The notes below the pieces were generated by a model. That model was given only the letters and a program-made list of their open reading frames with translations. It had not been told where the DNA came from and ran no database searches. 64,000 nucleotides of DNA from Triticum aestivum (taxonomy: Eukaryota > Streptophyta > Magnoliopsida > Poales > Poaceae), in assembly GCF_018294505.1 (NCBI RefSeq), contig NC_057797.1, positions 123,447,116-123,511,115 on the forward strand, written 5' to 3'. Of this stretch, positions 1-12,419 are shown piece by piece (position 1 is the stretch's first letter; each line of letters starts with the position of its first letter). Both the position numbers and the translations under genes were made by a program.

Positions 1-27
1 GCACTACCAGCAGCTAGGGATGTGACA
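1..27 (-). repeat. start of LARD 3' LTR (fragment cut by window edge)
   Basis: On the minus strand this begins TGTCACATCCCTAGCTG, as does the 5' LTR at 8217. Only 27 bp of the LTR lie in the window. Confidence 0.8.
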
Positions 28-45
28 ACTCACCCCCACTAAACA
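28..45 (-). other. polypurine tract of the LARD
   Basis: Next to the LTR, the minus strand reads GTTTAGTGGGGGTGAGT. This purine-rich stretch sits where plus-strand priming is expected. Confidence 0.6.
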
Positions 46-3000
46 AAAAATCTCGTCCCGAGATTCAAGCGTAGGGTAAGATGAAGGGGGAACGCAAACT
101 AGTATAATCTTCACGATCCAGGTTGCACTTCAATGAACGTTGACTCAATCACCATCTTTGTCTTGTCGTCTAGCTCTGAGGACTCCAACTAGCATGACAA
201 CAAGAGGAAAAAGGACAACTCCGGAAGAATCGATCTTCTCGAAGATCAATCAACTTAGGATCAGCTCACAAGGTGAGTCATAGAAACATCTCTTGAGCTG
301 AGACACGAAGCATACATCTGAAGAAATGGAGTGAGACAGATGATGAGGGCTCACTAAGTAGACAACAATTCCACACCTAAGAGGGTGGTGAACGGTTGTC
401 AATGTAGCGAGGAGTTGAGTTGCCATGATACCACAACGAGACACCTTAGGGATGGTGACTCGTAGACATATCCCCTTAAGTGGCAAAAAGAATTACCTTT
501 GATTCAAAGATCATTGAAACTCTTTAAACCAGCCTAAGGCAATTCTCGAGCGATCGTTTGGAGGGGTTTGGTAGAATGGTATACCCGGATTAGAATGGAT
601 GATGTGGATTACCTTGTTGAAGACAACGTAATGGATGAATTTGCTTACCACCGGAAATGGAAGAGACCCATGGTAGAATGGCACATTGGCGGTGCAAGCT
701 GGGAACAAAATGCAAATGCCGGGAATGATTCTGGTAACTAGGGAAGAACCCAACAATAGAGAGTGAATTCACTGTTTGAAAAGGTCATAGCATTGCCGAG
801 GAAACTGAGAGGAATCCTAGTTAGTGCCGATGATAACACGTAGCGCTTGTGCGTGATCTCAAGAACTTGAGCATTTCCACAATCATCAAGGTTTTATCAA
901 CATCCGTGTCAAGGGTGCTGACAACACAACATACTACCATGATGGCTAATGATGGATGATGCAGATGCAAAGGAAGATAACATCAACTCAGATTTCACCC
1001 TAGCGAGGCCAAGGAGACAAAATCTGGACGATCGACCGAGAGACATTTAGCACTCCGCTCCTAATGTTCTCCTTGATGTGCTAGCGTATCCCATTCATTG
1101 AAATGGTTTGGTAACTAGACATCAAGTAAAAGGTCGGACTTCGGGAACACAAAAATCCATAAGGAACAACTAGGGAGGTAAATCCTACAAAATCCTTATG
1201 GGGAGGTGGCCAACTTCTTCAATCAAGATACTACAATAATAGGTCTTCCGGCTGGGTGTGTTGGCCACGACATCCACTTAACCGGTTTCAGAGAGACCAT
1301 TATTATAGTTCTTGGGAAATGTTCCAACAATCATATCTTCCTGAGATTCAGATCTAGTTGGTGTTAGGATATTCCAAACTCATCGAGTCTAGGAAGAAAA
1401 ATGAAAGTTTGCAACACAAATCGACGAAATGACGTTACGAGATTCTTGAGAAATGAACTACGATAGCAAGCTCCAAAACATGAGCTGGTTCTGCTACACA
1501 CATGTGAACACGTTGTCCCAGACAAACATTATCACATGGTAGTCTTACACTAAAACACTACTGAGTTCAGGTGGGCAACCATCATTGAGGATATAGGAAT
1601 CTTGTGCATGAACTAGTAGTTGCACAGCAACTCCTTTTCCTTGAACAAATCAATCAGTGGCTTGGTGTGCTAGGGATACATAGGGAATGAAGATGATCAG
1701 TCTATCAGACCATAGAATACTTCGCACATGCATGATTGACTTGGGATGGTACCAGAGGAAATAAAACAAACTTTCTCGAATTCACGACGGCAACTTACAT
1801 CAAATGCACGTGAATCAAAAGAAGTCACTTCTTTCATCCAAACATATGCCTCATGAGCTAGCATGAACAAATGCTTTCAAAAGTTTCCAACACTAACTTA
1901 ATGTTCAGCAAAATCATGGAGGAGATAAGGATGTTGTCAATGGGCTCAACAACAATTCATCCGAGTTCCCTTTTAAAAGGAATTCCATAGTTAAGTGAAC
2001 ACGGTGATAGCATTGGTCAGACCAAAAGATGTAAGGGTGTATGCTCGAGGAAAATCCACGAGTAAGACAACATTACGAACATCGTTGGTTCTGATTTGAT
2101 TTGACGATAACCCATACTCAAATCAAAGTTTTTATAAGGCAATAGGTCCAATAACTGATCACAGGGACCAATCGATGAAGATATCATCTTTCTTCAACAC
2201 ACACTACACAAGAATATCCCTTTGGAACGAACTAAGTCAGGCAGGCTTTTATCTTCCAACTCTCCAAGTTGTTGTCTAGCTTAACCAACTAGCTCGGGGA
2301 TATCTAACACCGATTCTTGGAGAGAAGGTGGTTCACAAGAAACCAACTTGATCACAAGCTCAACATAACAGTCAAGGGACAACCTGGTAATACTTCCGAG
2401 AAGATATTCGGAAAATCACGAACCACCGGTATGTTACTAAGCTCGAGAACAATCTCGCTTTTGAGGGCAAGACGATATGATTAAATGAGCGAGGACTTGA
2501 CAAAATCCTAACTCATCAAACAAAGAGTGCACCAGGAAATAAGGACTAGGTAGCACAATCTATCTTAGGGTGACGATTCAATAATCAACACGCTAAGAAT
2601 GAGGTTATCGTCCATTTAACTACCAAGCAACAGAGTTGCTAGCAGTATTGATTTCACACGCCATGATTCATTTGTCGGCATTCCGGTTACAATAACACAG
2701 GAACCGAGGAATGAACAATGATGGCAAGAAGTATCACTGTACCAAGAGTTCATAGGATGGTGTGCGATTCCTATAACAATCCCGATATAAAAGATGGTAA
2801 TACTCCAAGGTAGGACAGAATCAAAAGCTGGGTTGGCATTTTGATTTGCGGAGTACAACTGCTTTGACCCAATCCTGAATATGGATGAGGTACTGGAGTT
2901 TGTTTCTCCTAGTCATCCTGGATAAAATGGCTTAATGGTCCACAAGATTAAAAAGCATCGATGAACGAATGCACATATACTCTTGACTATCAATTGGTAG

Positions 3001-3997
3001 ACGAGGTTCAGAAGACAACTAGAGCGGGACAACTCAAAGGAACATATAACTTTCTGAGTTGTGGATGCATAGATTAGTATGTCAAACCAGGTTCAACATA
3101 ATTCTTCCGGATAACCCATGCAGAGAGGTAGGACTGGCAGAGTCACTATATATAATGGAGAACTCATCAAGAGCACTCTGGTTGTGATCGTTCAGTTCAA
3201 CGAGGAACTTCTGCCATAAGTAGTTCATGGTATTTGGAAGAAGGATGTACCACGAACCTCGAGGACTATCGCAAAGGTTACTAATAACCTAAAGGAACTA
3301 GCAAACACTATCAACATGAAGTAAGTAGAGTGAATCTCGGGTTCAAGAACCCAGGAATAGAATACCTACTCCTAAGTAGCATCACGGGACGCTTTCGGGA
3401 ATGATGGCCAGAATCATCACACTGGGATCACAAAACATGGCTAGACTACTAGATGATCACCTGAGACACCTAGGGTCATAATAATAACTCCAACATAAAT
3501 GTCGAGGCAATAGAGTACCTCAACTCACCGTCTAGTGTGGTTAATCTGGCCATAAAGGACATCGAGAACGGAAAGAAAGGATTTGCAAATGCATCAGACT
3601 ATTTAGAAACCTGGGATGACTCGGACAGCATAACGGCTATAAATGCTCAAAAAGATTTGAGACATTCACAAAAATGGTGGCATAACCACTCAGAAGCACA
3701 ATATCAAGGTTTCGAGATCAACAATTAACATGCAGAAGTCGTAGGAACTGAACTCAAGCTTAAATCCAACAATCTTATAAGTCTATGGATTAGTAACACG
3801 TCATCCTGATAGATAGATGAGAAGGCCTAGTTCTTAGTCCCCGTAGAAGAGAAGAGGATGACTCAGATCAGAGGGCCATGAGGTATAAGGAGTAAAAGAG
3901 CCTTACGTTCCATCCCACAATCCATTCCCTTATATAACTAAAGCATTTCTAGACTCAACTTCGACCAGTTTGGCTTGGTAATCCTACAGGCAGTCAA
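46..3997 (-). other. LARD internal region, no coding capacity
   Basis: Nearly 4 kb without a reading frame above about 80 codons on either strand and with no gag, protease, RT or integrase motif. Stops are dense in all frames. Base composition is uniform and unlike the GC-rich gypsy elements that follow. I see no gene, RNA gene or tandem repeat here. Lack of coding sequence is normal for a LARD, which would depend on proteins supplied by other elements. Confidence 0.65.
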
Positions 3998-4009
3998 GCT
4001 CTGATACCA
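3998..4009 (-). other. primer-binding site, initiator tRNA-Met type
   Basis: The minus strand reads TGGTATCAGAGC, the standard plant primer-binding site complementary to the 3' end of initiator tRNA-Met. Four bases separate it from the LTR end at 4014. Confidence 0.9.
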
Positions 4010-4013
4010 GCGC

Positions 4014-7000
4014 TGTCAGGACCCCGACTCAATGCCACATCGATCTAGCATGTAACACCTCATATCACTTTGCGGCCTCACGCATGGTATTCCCACGGGT
4101 GTCACCTTACCTTTGCCCGGGACCGTTTGCGCCTTTTGGCACACGTATATGACAGTGTCGCTAGCATCCATATGATAAGGAGCCCGGGCTGACATGGCTA
4201 GTCGTAAACCCAAAGTGGCACAAACTTACAGGGACAGGCATCCATGACCCAGCATCGAACGTGTCGGTCATCAGCGAGTGAATCCAGGCTGTAGCACTGG
4301 GCTAGCAGGACTCCGGTTGAACCGGGCTGTAGCGGGCTAACAGGACTCCGATATTCATCGCGTGACATTTCCCCGAAGGGACAGACACAGGAACGAAGGA
4401 CACATGCCGGCCAGCCTAAGTGTTCCGGAGCAGTAGCAAGCTACCATGGCTCGGTGGAAACACTAGGAGACATTTCCCGGTAAGAGAGGCTACTAAGGAT
4501 AAACAACTAGATAGTCAGATCCCACAGATACCAAGCATTTCAATAACATACACACAATATGCTCGATATGTGCAAATACAACATGGCATCACAAAATGAC
4601 TCTACGACTCAAGTAGTTTATTCAATAGGCTCCGAGGAGCGAGATATTACAAACATGGGTCTCATGACCCAACATTCAGAGCATAGAAATCAAAGCACAT
4701 GCGGAAGCTTAACATGTCTGAGTACAGACATCTAGAAATGAAAAAGGCTGAGAAGCCTGACTATCTACCAGATCCTGCCGAGGGCACAAGATCGTAGCTG
4801 AGGTAACAAGCTAAACATCGAAGTCCACACGGTACTACTAGCGAGACTGAAGTCTCTCTGCAAAACATAAAATAGGCAAACGTGAGTACAAATGTACCCA
4901 GCAAGACTTACATCAGATCTATCTACATATGCATCATTATCAACAAAGGGGGTGGTGGAGTTTGACTGCAGCAAGCCAGCTTTGACTCGGTGGCTAACCT
5001 GAACTACGACTGCAAGTAACTCTTTTGAGGTGGCGCACACGAGTCCACATATTCACCATATCAATACACCACTATGGATCCGCTCCCGTCTCCCTACGAG
5101 AACGCCATCCATAGCACTCATGCTTATCTTGCGTATTTTAGAGTATCCACTTTCACTTGTCTATGAACTATGCAAGGGGTCCAACTTTCCATATCCGAGG
5201 AATCCGGCTATTCGAATAGATAATGATAACCCTGCAGGGGTGTACTTCTTCACACACGCTTTCGCCACTTATCGCCCTGTACACGTCATGTACCTCGGCA
5301 ACCTTCAAGCGGAAGCCGGGAGAGGGAGTCGGCCACGACCTGACTAACCGAACAAGTCTCTAGTCCAGGTTTATCGCCTATTTGGGTTCCATCCGCAAGG
5401 AGATCCGGCCGGGGTGTCGCTTACGGCCCCAAACGATGTGAGCAGGGTTCCCAAGCCCACCATCCGGGTGCTACTTGGTACACCGGTCCATTGTGCCTAG
5501 TCTGTCCCAAGCCCACCTGTACCGGGTGCCACTTGGTAGACTACTAACACTACCTACAAACACCAGAAACTAGTTGCAACTCCTAGACAGAGATCATGTT
5601 GATTAATAAGTCGAGAGAGTCAATTAAGGATCCCAATGTGTGGTAGTAGCTGTTCATGGATCACAAACACAGAACTCAGTTCCTGAGGACGGCTGCAATG
5701 AGACAACCCACCATGTACTCCTACATGGCCTCTCACCGCTACCTTTACCAAATCGTGTTCACACACTTAGCTCACACACAATAGGACATGTTCACACACC
5801 TCTGATTCATCCCCGATGATCCAGACCTGACTCAACTCTAAGCAATAGCAGGCATGACAAACAAGCATGAATGAGAAGGCACATCAGGGCTCAAACAACT
5901 CCTACTCATGCTAGTGGGTTTCATCTATTTACTGTGGCAATGACAGGTCATGCAAAGGATAAAGGGTTCAGCTACCGCAGCAAGTAACAAATATGTTGTT
6001 GTTGTCCTAATGCAGTAGAAGAGAGCAGGAGCGGGAGAGTGGGATTTTATCGAAATGAACAAGGGGGTTTTGCTTGCCTGGCACTTCTGAAGATAGCATA
6101 GCTCTTCATCGGTGTCATCGATCACATCGCCGGTACACGTCTATCGAGAGGGGACAATTACCGGCAAACAAGGAAAAACACAATCAATGCAATGCGACAA
6201 TATGATGCATGCTATGACATGGCAATATGAATGTGTTTTGGGCTAATGCACTTAGCTATGATTTAAATGAGGTTGGTTTGAATACATGATTCAAATTCCA
6301 ACTCCATATATGGTTATTTAAATGCCCTTTATTTGTTTTGTCCAAAACAGAGGACAAACATTGTTCAAACATGCATGAAAATGGTACAGATGGATTCCTT
6401 GAATTTTTCTGATAATTTTTCATATATAAATTATTTAATTTGGAGTTACGGTTGAATTTCTATGAATTATTGAAGTTTTAGCTATTTTCTGGAATTTATA
6501 AATCATTTCTGATTTATTTGAAACTCCAGAAAACATTTACTGTGTCAGCATGACATCACCCTGACGGCACAGGTCAACAGGGGCTGGTCCGGGTCAAACC
6601 TGACCAGTGGGGCCCACTGGTCAGTGACTCAGGTGACTAACAGAGTTAATTAACTCTAACTAATCAAATTAATAGCCACAGGGCCCACTGTCAGTGTCAG
6701 CAGGGGGTAATTAGTTTAACTAATTCGATTAGTGCTAATCCTAATTAGCTAACAGGGCTGGGCCCACCTGTCATGGACACAGGGGGGGTCCCGCCGTGGT
6801 CAAAGTGGGTCAAACCCACCGGCGACATGACGCCGGCGAGCCCGAGACGGCGGCGCGATTCGGAAACGCGCTACAGGGCACGGGCGAGGCCGTGCTTGGG
6901 CTCGTTGGAGAGCCCTTGCTGGTGCGCATCGAACGGTGGTGGTGGCCGTGCCTGTGGTGGCCGGTACCGACGACGGCGAGCTCGTGAGCGGCGGCCGGAG

Positions 7001-8217
7001 TTCGGGTGCGGTCGGGTTCGGCGCTGCTGCTCACAAACGAGGGAGCTGAGGCGCTGGAGGGGCTCTACGGGTCGCGGCAAGCACAACGGGTGCACGCCCG
7101 TGACCAAATGGTCACCGGAGCTTCGCCGGTGACGAGCCCGTGCGGCGGAGCGTCTCGGCTCCGGTAGAGGGGCGGCTAGAGCTCGAAATCGGACATGGGG
7201 TTAGGGGGAAACAAAGCAGGGGCTCACGGGGATCATGCAGGGAGGGTCAACGAGCTCGGGGAAGCACGAACGGCGGCGAATCGACGGCGACCATCGGCGG
7301 CGGTCGAGGACGAAGACGATGGCGTGGAGGCGATGCAGAGCTTCCCGAGGGGCTTGGTTTGGTGGGGAGGAAGAGGGGGTCGCGGCGGAGCTCCTGAGCT
7401 CAGCGGAAGGGCGAGGGGTGGCGGGTGGCTATGGATGCGACAGTGGCGCCCTCCGGTGGCTCTCGGTGGTGCTCCAAATCGAGGGAGGGAGAGAGCTAGA
7501 GCGAGCAGGGAGAAAGGATAGCGGTCGAGGGCATCTCCGTGGCGTTGCTAGAGGGCTCGGGGAGGAAGCAGGAGGTGGCCAGGGGAAGCAGGAGGTGGCC
7601 GAGGCAGCGTCGGCGCCCGCCACGCCTCGCCTCTGTCCTTCTAGCGAGGGAGGAAGACGACAGGGGGGGAAAGCGGCGGTGGGCTGGGCCGTGCTGGGCC
7701 GGTGGTGCGCCAGGTAAGTGGCTGGGCTGCTGGTGGGCTACCAGGTAAGTCTTCTGCTCTTTTTTAATTTTTCTGTTCTGTTTTATTTTTATTTAATCTT
7801 TTGCCACTGTTTTGAATTTAAAATAATTCAAACAATGCCAAAAGCTCCTCTGAATATTTTTATTTTGCTAGATGGACTTTTCCAAAAGCTCATAAAATAT
7901 TTCAGGGGTATTTGAAATTATATTCTAGTTATATGAATATAATTCAAATTCAAATAGCTAATGATTTAAATTCAAAGTCCCAAAATAATTCCTTAAAAAT
8001 GTTCCTAAATTTTGGTTTGATATATAGCTCTTGCCAAAATTCTCAAACATTGCAAAAGGACATCTTGGAACATAGAATGAGATTTCTAGGAATCTTTGCC
8101 CTGCTTTTAATTAAGTTTTTGAGGCTTTCAAAATTCCTCAATTCAAGTTTCGAAAATATAGACATGATGCACACATGAAGCTAGCCTAGAGCACTACCAA
8201 CAGCTAGGGATGTGACA
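4014..8217 (-). repeat. LARD 5' LTR, complete, 4204 bp
   Basis: Bounded by TGTCA at 4014 and TGACA at 8217 on the plus strand, with the primer-binding site directly to its left. It contains AT-rich stretches (6240-6540, 7750-8180) around a GC-rich block of about 1 kb (6770-7740). No reading frame in it resembles a known protein. The frames of 60-160 codons in the GC-rich block are low-complexity Arg/Gly/Ala runs that overlap on both strands, as expected from composition alone. Confidence 0.8.
6770..7740. other. GC-rich block inside the LARD LTR
   Basis: An abrupt change to high GC with many CGG/GGC triplets, flanked by AT-rich DNA. Overlapping frames are open on both strands here without recognisable domains. 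It may mark the LTR's promoter/leader region or a captured host fragment; the sequence alone does not decide. Confidence 0.4.
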
Positions 8218-8222
8218 GTCTA
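8218..8222. other. probable target-site duplication of the LARD (GTCTA)
   Basis: First five host bases after the LARD LTR, matching the uninterrupted LTR at 14487-14491 (GTCTG) except the last base. The partner copy is off the left edge, so this is inferred. Confidence 0.5.
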
Positions 8223-8931
8223 TTCTTGGCTGGGGCGATGAACTGCTGGGAGGAGTCCAGTCACCCTTCTCTCTCTCTCTCTACCCGATCTTCTCTATCC
8301 TTTTATCCCTCTCGGCTAGCTCGCTCGCTTCTTAGCCCCTCAGCCCCCTTGGTCCTGTGGGTGGTTGGTCCTATTTACAGAGGCCCTGGTCCTCTTCCCG
8401 AATATCGAGCAGGAAGGGAGCCAACAATGGCGGGCTAATTTGAAGGGGGATAGCTAGTATCAACTATCCTGACAAAAGTAGTCTTCGCCTGCGCAAAGCT
8501 CTCGTGATGACGCCGTCTTGGGCTCCACGGTGACCTCCGTCTCGTAGTCCTCCTGGTCTTGGTCTTGTTGCACCAAAATGGCAACCTTTGCCTGATGCCT
8601 CGGTACTCCATGGCTGCGCTTGCCCCCTTTGCACCAAAGAGGAAGGGAGGACACTGCGCGGGCTGGCACCCGCCTGGCGCCCCCGGTCATCATGGCTTGC
8701 GTCATGGGCACCTCGTGAGGTACCCCGCCTTAATCTCTCCGCCTCCTCGTGAGCCAGCCTGACGAGGTCGCGCCTGAGGAAGCTCCGCGTCGTCCGCCCC
8801 GCGAGGCTTGGCCCCTCGCGAGGGTCTTGGGTTTGTGTTGGTGAAGATGGGCCGCGCTGGGCCCCCCTTTGAGCCACGCCGCAGGCTGCAGGCAGGCAAG
8901 TCTAGGGACCCCCATTCTCAGAACGCCGACA
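8218..8931 (-). repeat. G1 3' LTR, truncated to 714 bp by the LARD
   Basis: Aligns over its whole length with 14487-15200 of the 5' LTR. The missing part lies left of the LARD, beyond the window. The right edge ends GCCGACA and meets the purine-tract side of the element at 8932. Confidence 0.9.
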
Positions 8932-9225
8932 GTAGCCCCGGGCCCACGGCATGCCTGGACTTGGCCGTGCAGGGAGGCGGAAGGGCAAGAGCGAAGCGCC
9001 GCGGGCCCTAACAGCCTGCGGCCTTGGGCGCCGCGTGGCGGTTGATTGGACGTGGGCGGCACTGTTCCCCCACGCCCTCCTTATTTTGCGCCATGCTAGT
9101 TGGACCCGTAGTCGTACACAGCCGTTCCCCTGTTTGGTTGCTCGAGCGCCCTCTGTCCTTCCTCCGCTCGAACTCTGGCTGCTGTTTTCAAATCAATCTT
9201 GAACCTTCCCCCCCTTCCCATCGCC

Positions 9226-12200
9226 ATGGCTCCGACGAAGAAGGGAAGAGGGGAGAAACCCGTGTCTCCGCCTTGCCCGCCGCCGTTGGCGGCCCCCGCC
9301 GAGGGCTTGGGAAAGGTCAGCTTGGCTCTGGCCACCATCTTCAATGAATGCGGGAGGATGACGGCCTGGCCCGCGTCCCACTTCTCCATCGCCAAGATAG
9401 CCACCGAGGTCCCGTATTTTGCCGACGCCCTGTGGGCGGGTCTAGTTCCTCCCTTTTCTGATTTCTTCAATGCCGTGCTCTCCCATTATCAGATCCACAT
9501 GATGCATCTGGGTCCTGAATCCATCGCTCTCCTTTCGGTCTTCGCCTTTGTTTGCGAGGCTATGATGGGCATCCTTCCTTCGGCTGCCTTGTTGCGCCAC
9601 TTCTTCTCGCTGCGCCTTGTTGACCCTACCCAACGCTGGGCGTGTGTGAGCTTCGTTGCCGCGCCTGAGACGGCGGCCTCTGGGATTGACTTCAAGCTCC
9701 CTCCGCCCACGGCTGGGTTCCGCGAGCGGTGGCTGTATGTGGATGTTGGGGTGCCCAGTCCCCTGCTGTCGGAACCGACTTCGCCTGCTGTCCCCAATTC
9801 AGGCTGGGGCCAGGAGGCGCTTGAGAGCCCCCGGCTCGTCTTCGTCTGGCACCGCTTCGCATTCTTGAGGTTGCTTGGCGCGACAGCGCCCAAGGTGGTG
9901 AAGGAGTTCCTGCTACGCCGCGTTGCTCCTCTCCAGCGCCACTCCCGCCGGATGTGGGCCTTCAGCCGACGCGATGATCGTATGAGGCTCCAGGAAGAGG
10001 ACCTGACGCCTGAAGTGCTGAGGGCGGCGCTCTTGACCCTGACGGGGGACACCAACCCTGGCAGCATCCAACAGGGAGGGGACTTGCTATACCTCTGCCA
10101 GAGCGGGGGCGATTTGGTGAGGCAGATGCCTATCTTCGACGAGTGGGGGGCGCGCCCCGCCGGCCTCCAGGGGCCTCACGAGAACCCAGTGGTGGTGGCC
10201 GCCCTTCCAGTCGGCCAAGGCGGCTCTTCCTCAAGTGGCAGAGCAGGGAGGCACGAGGCGCCGGAGGCCGAGGGGGCTCCCGGCGGGGTGACAACGCCGG
10301 GCGAGGCTCATGAGGAAGCAGTTATCGGGGCCCGTGCTGCCGAGGCTGAGGGTGACAAGCAGCTGCCCTCTGCGCCTACGACCGAGGCCACCGAGGCTCC
10401 GGCGGCTTCTCTTGGCGAGGCGATTGGCGGCGCACGTCAGGCAGGCGCCCCTGACGCAGCTCGTCTTGATGCTCCATCTCCGTCGCAGGTTGATCCCTAC
10501 GCCCGACTCTTAGGCCGCTTCCGCGTGGACTTTCAGGCCCTCCGGAAGAGAAGGAAGGCCCTGAGCGACGATTACCCTTGTCGCCTGCTGAAGCGTAGGA
10601 AGTACTTCACCGCTGATGAGTAAGCCTTCTCCTTTCCCAGCTCCCGATCCTTCTATTGCTCTTACTGACTCTTGCTCCGCAGGCCCCTTCCAGCCAAGCT
10701 TGTGGATACGGCTGAGGAGCCGTCCCTCTTGGCTTCGCCCCCTCCACCGTCCTCAAGTGCTCCAAGCAGTGGAGCCCTTGTGGTGAGGGCGACTGACGAG
10801 GCGAACCGCCCCAAGGCGTATCGTGGCCCCGCGCACCTCGCGATCCTTCGCGGGCCTTCTCGTGGCATAGCCAGCCTGCCGTGGGCTTCTCGCGTGGTCG
10901 TGGACTGTGATCGGCTGAGGCGCTTCCTGCTCTCTTCACTTGGGGATGGGCTGGCCCCCGGCCGGGCTTCTGATGCAGCGTGCCTGGCCGTCGCGAGGGT
11001 GCCAGCCCCCAGCCCCCAGCCCGGAGGGGGAGTGCTGGCTCGCGGCCCCCGGCTCTTGCTTGGGGCAGATGATGGTGTGGAGGACGTGCTCGAGCGCGCT
11101 CGGGAGCGTCGCGCTCTCCGCCAAGGATTCCTTCGGAGGGCGGCTGACGCGGTAAGCCTGCTTGGAGAGGAGCTTGCCGATGAAGATGCGCGCCTTGAGG
11201 CCGAGGGCCTGCGCCTGGCTGCAGAGAGGCGCGAGCTGGAGGGCGCCATCGCCCTTGCGCACCGTCAGCATGATCTTGACGATGCAGAGGCCAAGGCGTC
11301 GCTGGTGGCCTCTCGGGAGGCCCGATCTTGGACCGCTGAGGAGGCTCGGGAAGCTGACCGGCGGCGAACGGCGGCAGAGGAGCGGGCTCGGGAGCTCCTG
11401 GCCTGGTGCCACTCACTGGAGGAGCAGGTGGAGCTGCGCGAGGCAGCTCTCGCGTCGATGAAGGTGGCCTCCGGCGACTCAACATAGCTCCAAAAGCGTG
11501 AGGAGGCGCTGACGCTGGAAGCCGCCGAACGCACCCATGAGTACGAGCGTCTGGAGACGAGGGAGCACTTGGTGACGCAGGCGGAGGATGATGTTGCCGC
11601 ACGGGAAGCCCGCGTCCTGGAGGAGGTCGGACGTTGAGTGGCGATGGTGCATTTGAACCTCGAGCACGAGTTCGACGAGAAGCTGGGGTTGATCCGAGCC
11701 GAAGCTGAAGGCAGGACTACTGCCTTGAGGGCCAAGCTGGAGGAGGCGACGCGGCGGGCCGACGCTTTCCGGGCCGCTCTTGAGGTGGCGCAAGGTGAGT
11801 TAGCCGCTTCCCAGGCCAAGGTGCTCCTTCTCCGCCAGCGGGTGGAGGAGGCTGATGTCGTTGTGGGACAGAACGCGGACGAGATCCGTCAGTGGCGGAT
11901 CCTGGAGCATGAGCACAGCCCCATGCTTGCCACGCTCCGGGAGAGAGCCAATGCAGCCTTGGGCAACATCTGCGAGGCGGCTGTTGGCGAGCCGCACGCA
12001 GTCAACTATGCTGGCAATCTTCAGTTCTTCACTAACGTGGTGACACAGCTGGAGGCGTGGTCGGTCAGGGCTGACAGGTTGGTGGAGGAGAGGAGCCGCG
12101 GCCTGCTTGGGCGCGCCTTTGTCGCGTCTTCAGCCACCTCCAGAACATGGATCCCCACTTCGATTTTGACGCCGCCATCGCCCCAGTCCCCCAGGCCGTC

Positions 12201-12419
12201 CGAGGCGACCTGGCGCGCTGGGTGGAGGACAATGTGGATGCTCTTATCAGGGCCTTCGCTTCAGACAACGACGACGCGATTGTGGCGGCCGACGAGGGCG
12301 GCGTGATGAACGGCCCTGACGCCGCTGGCGGTGACGCGGACAGCGATGGCGAGTTCAACGACGCCAGCAACGGCTCGGGTGGTGTTCTTGGGAACACATT
12401 GGGGGATTCATCCGACTGA
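9226..12419 (+). pseudogene. antisense gene of G1: PF04195-like 'putative gypsy type transposon' protein, spliced, broken
   Basis: A gene lying opposite to its host element. The start ATG at 9226 has good plant context (CGCCATGGC). Exon 1 (9226-10619) encodes about 464 residues. A conserved block from about residue 60 to 200, with FVCEAMMGILPS and a WLYVDVG segment, fits plant proteins annotated as 'putative gypsy type transposon' (PF04195-like). A Pro/Ala/Glu-rich tail ends in basic clusters (RKRRKAL, KRRKY). A 63-nt GT-AG intron (10620-10682) removes the stop at 10621 and keeps frame. Exon 2 is Ala/Glu/Arg-rich with long heptad-like stretches, so a coiled coil is likely. It is broken by stops at 11485 and 11635 and by a frameshift near 12115; the last frame ends at 12417-12419 after an acidic tail. 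Function unknown. The domain call is from motif recognition only. Confidence 0.72.
10620..10682 (+). other. predicted 63-nt GT-AG intron in the antisense gene of G1
   Basis: Donor GTAAGCC at 10620 and acceptor TTGCTCCGCAG ending at 10682, with a pyrimidine-rich tract before the acceptor. Exon 1 ends two bases into a codon and exon 2 supplies the third, so the long downstream frame is joined exactly. The Fatima-like relatives have an intron after the corresponding exon 1. Confidence 0.7.

Larger units (their letters stand above)
1..8217 (-). mobile_element. LARD-type LTR retrotransposon, Sukkula-like, left end outside window
   Basis: Non-autonomous LTR element read on the minus strand. The window opens in its 3' LTR (1-27). 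The internal region follows (28-4013), then the tRNA-iMet primer-binding site (3998-4009) and a complete 5' LTR (4014-8217). The 27-bp LTR end at the window start recurs at 8191-8217 with one mismatch, which fixes the orientation and both boundaries. An LTR of about 4.2 kb around an internal region of about 4.0 kb without any long reading frame is the format described for barley LARDs such as Sukkula. The structure is seen directly; the family name is inferred. It is inserted in the 3' LTR of the gypsy element that resumes at 8218. Confidence 0.8.

Noticed and set aside
6773..7717. Several 60-160 codon frames in the LARD LTR
   Set aside because: Overlapping frames on both strands, Arg/Gly-rich, no motif; explained by GC content.
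8464..9062. Frames of 80-140 codons in the G1 LTR (also 14729-15374, 35479-36059, 43146-43634)
   Set aside because: All lie in LTR copies of one family; they carry no domain and differ by frameshifts between copies.
10607..11602. 331-codon minus-strand frame, Pro/Arg-rich
   Set aside because: Shadow of the antisense-gene exon 2 in GC-rich DNA; no domain and low-complexity composition.
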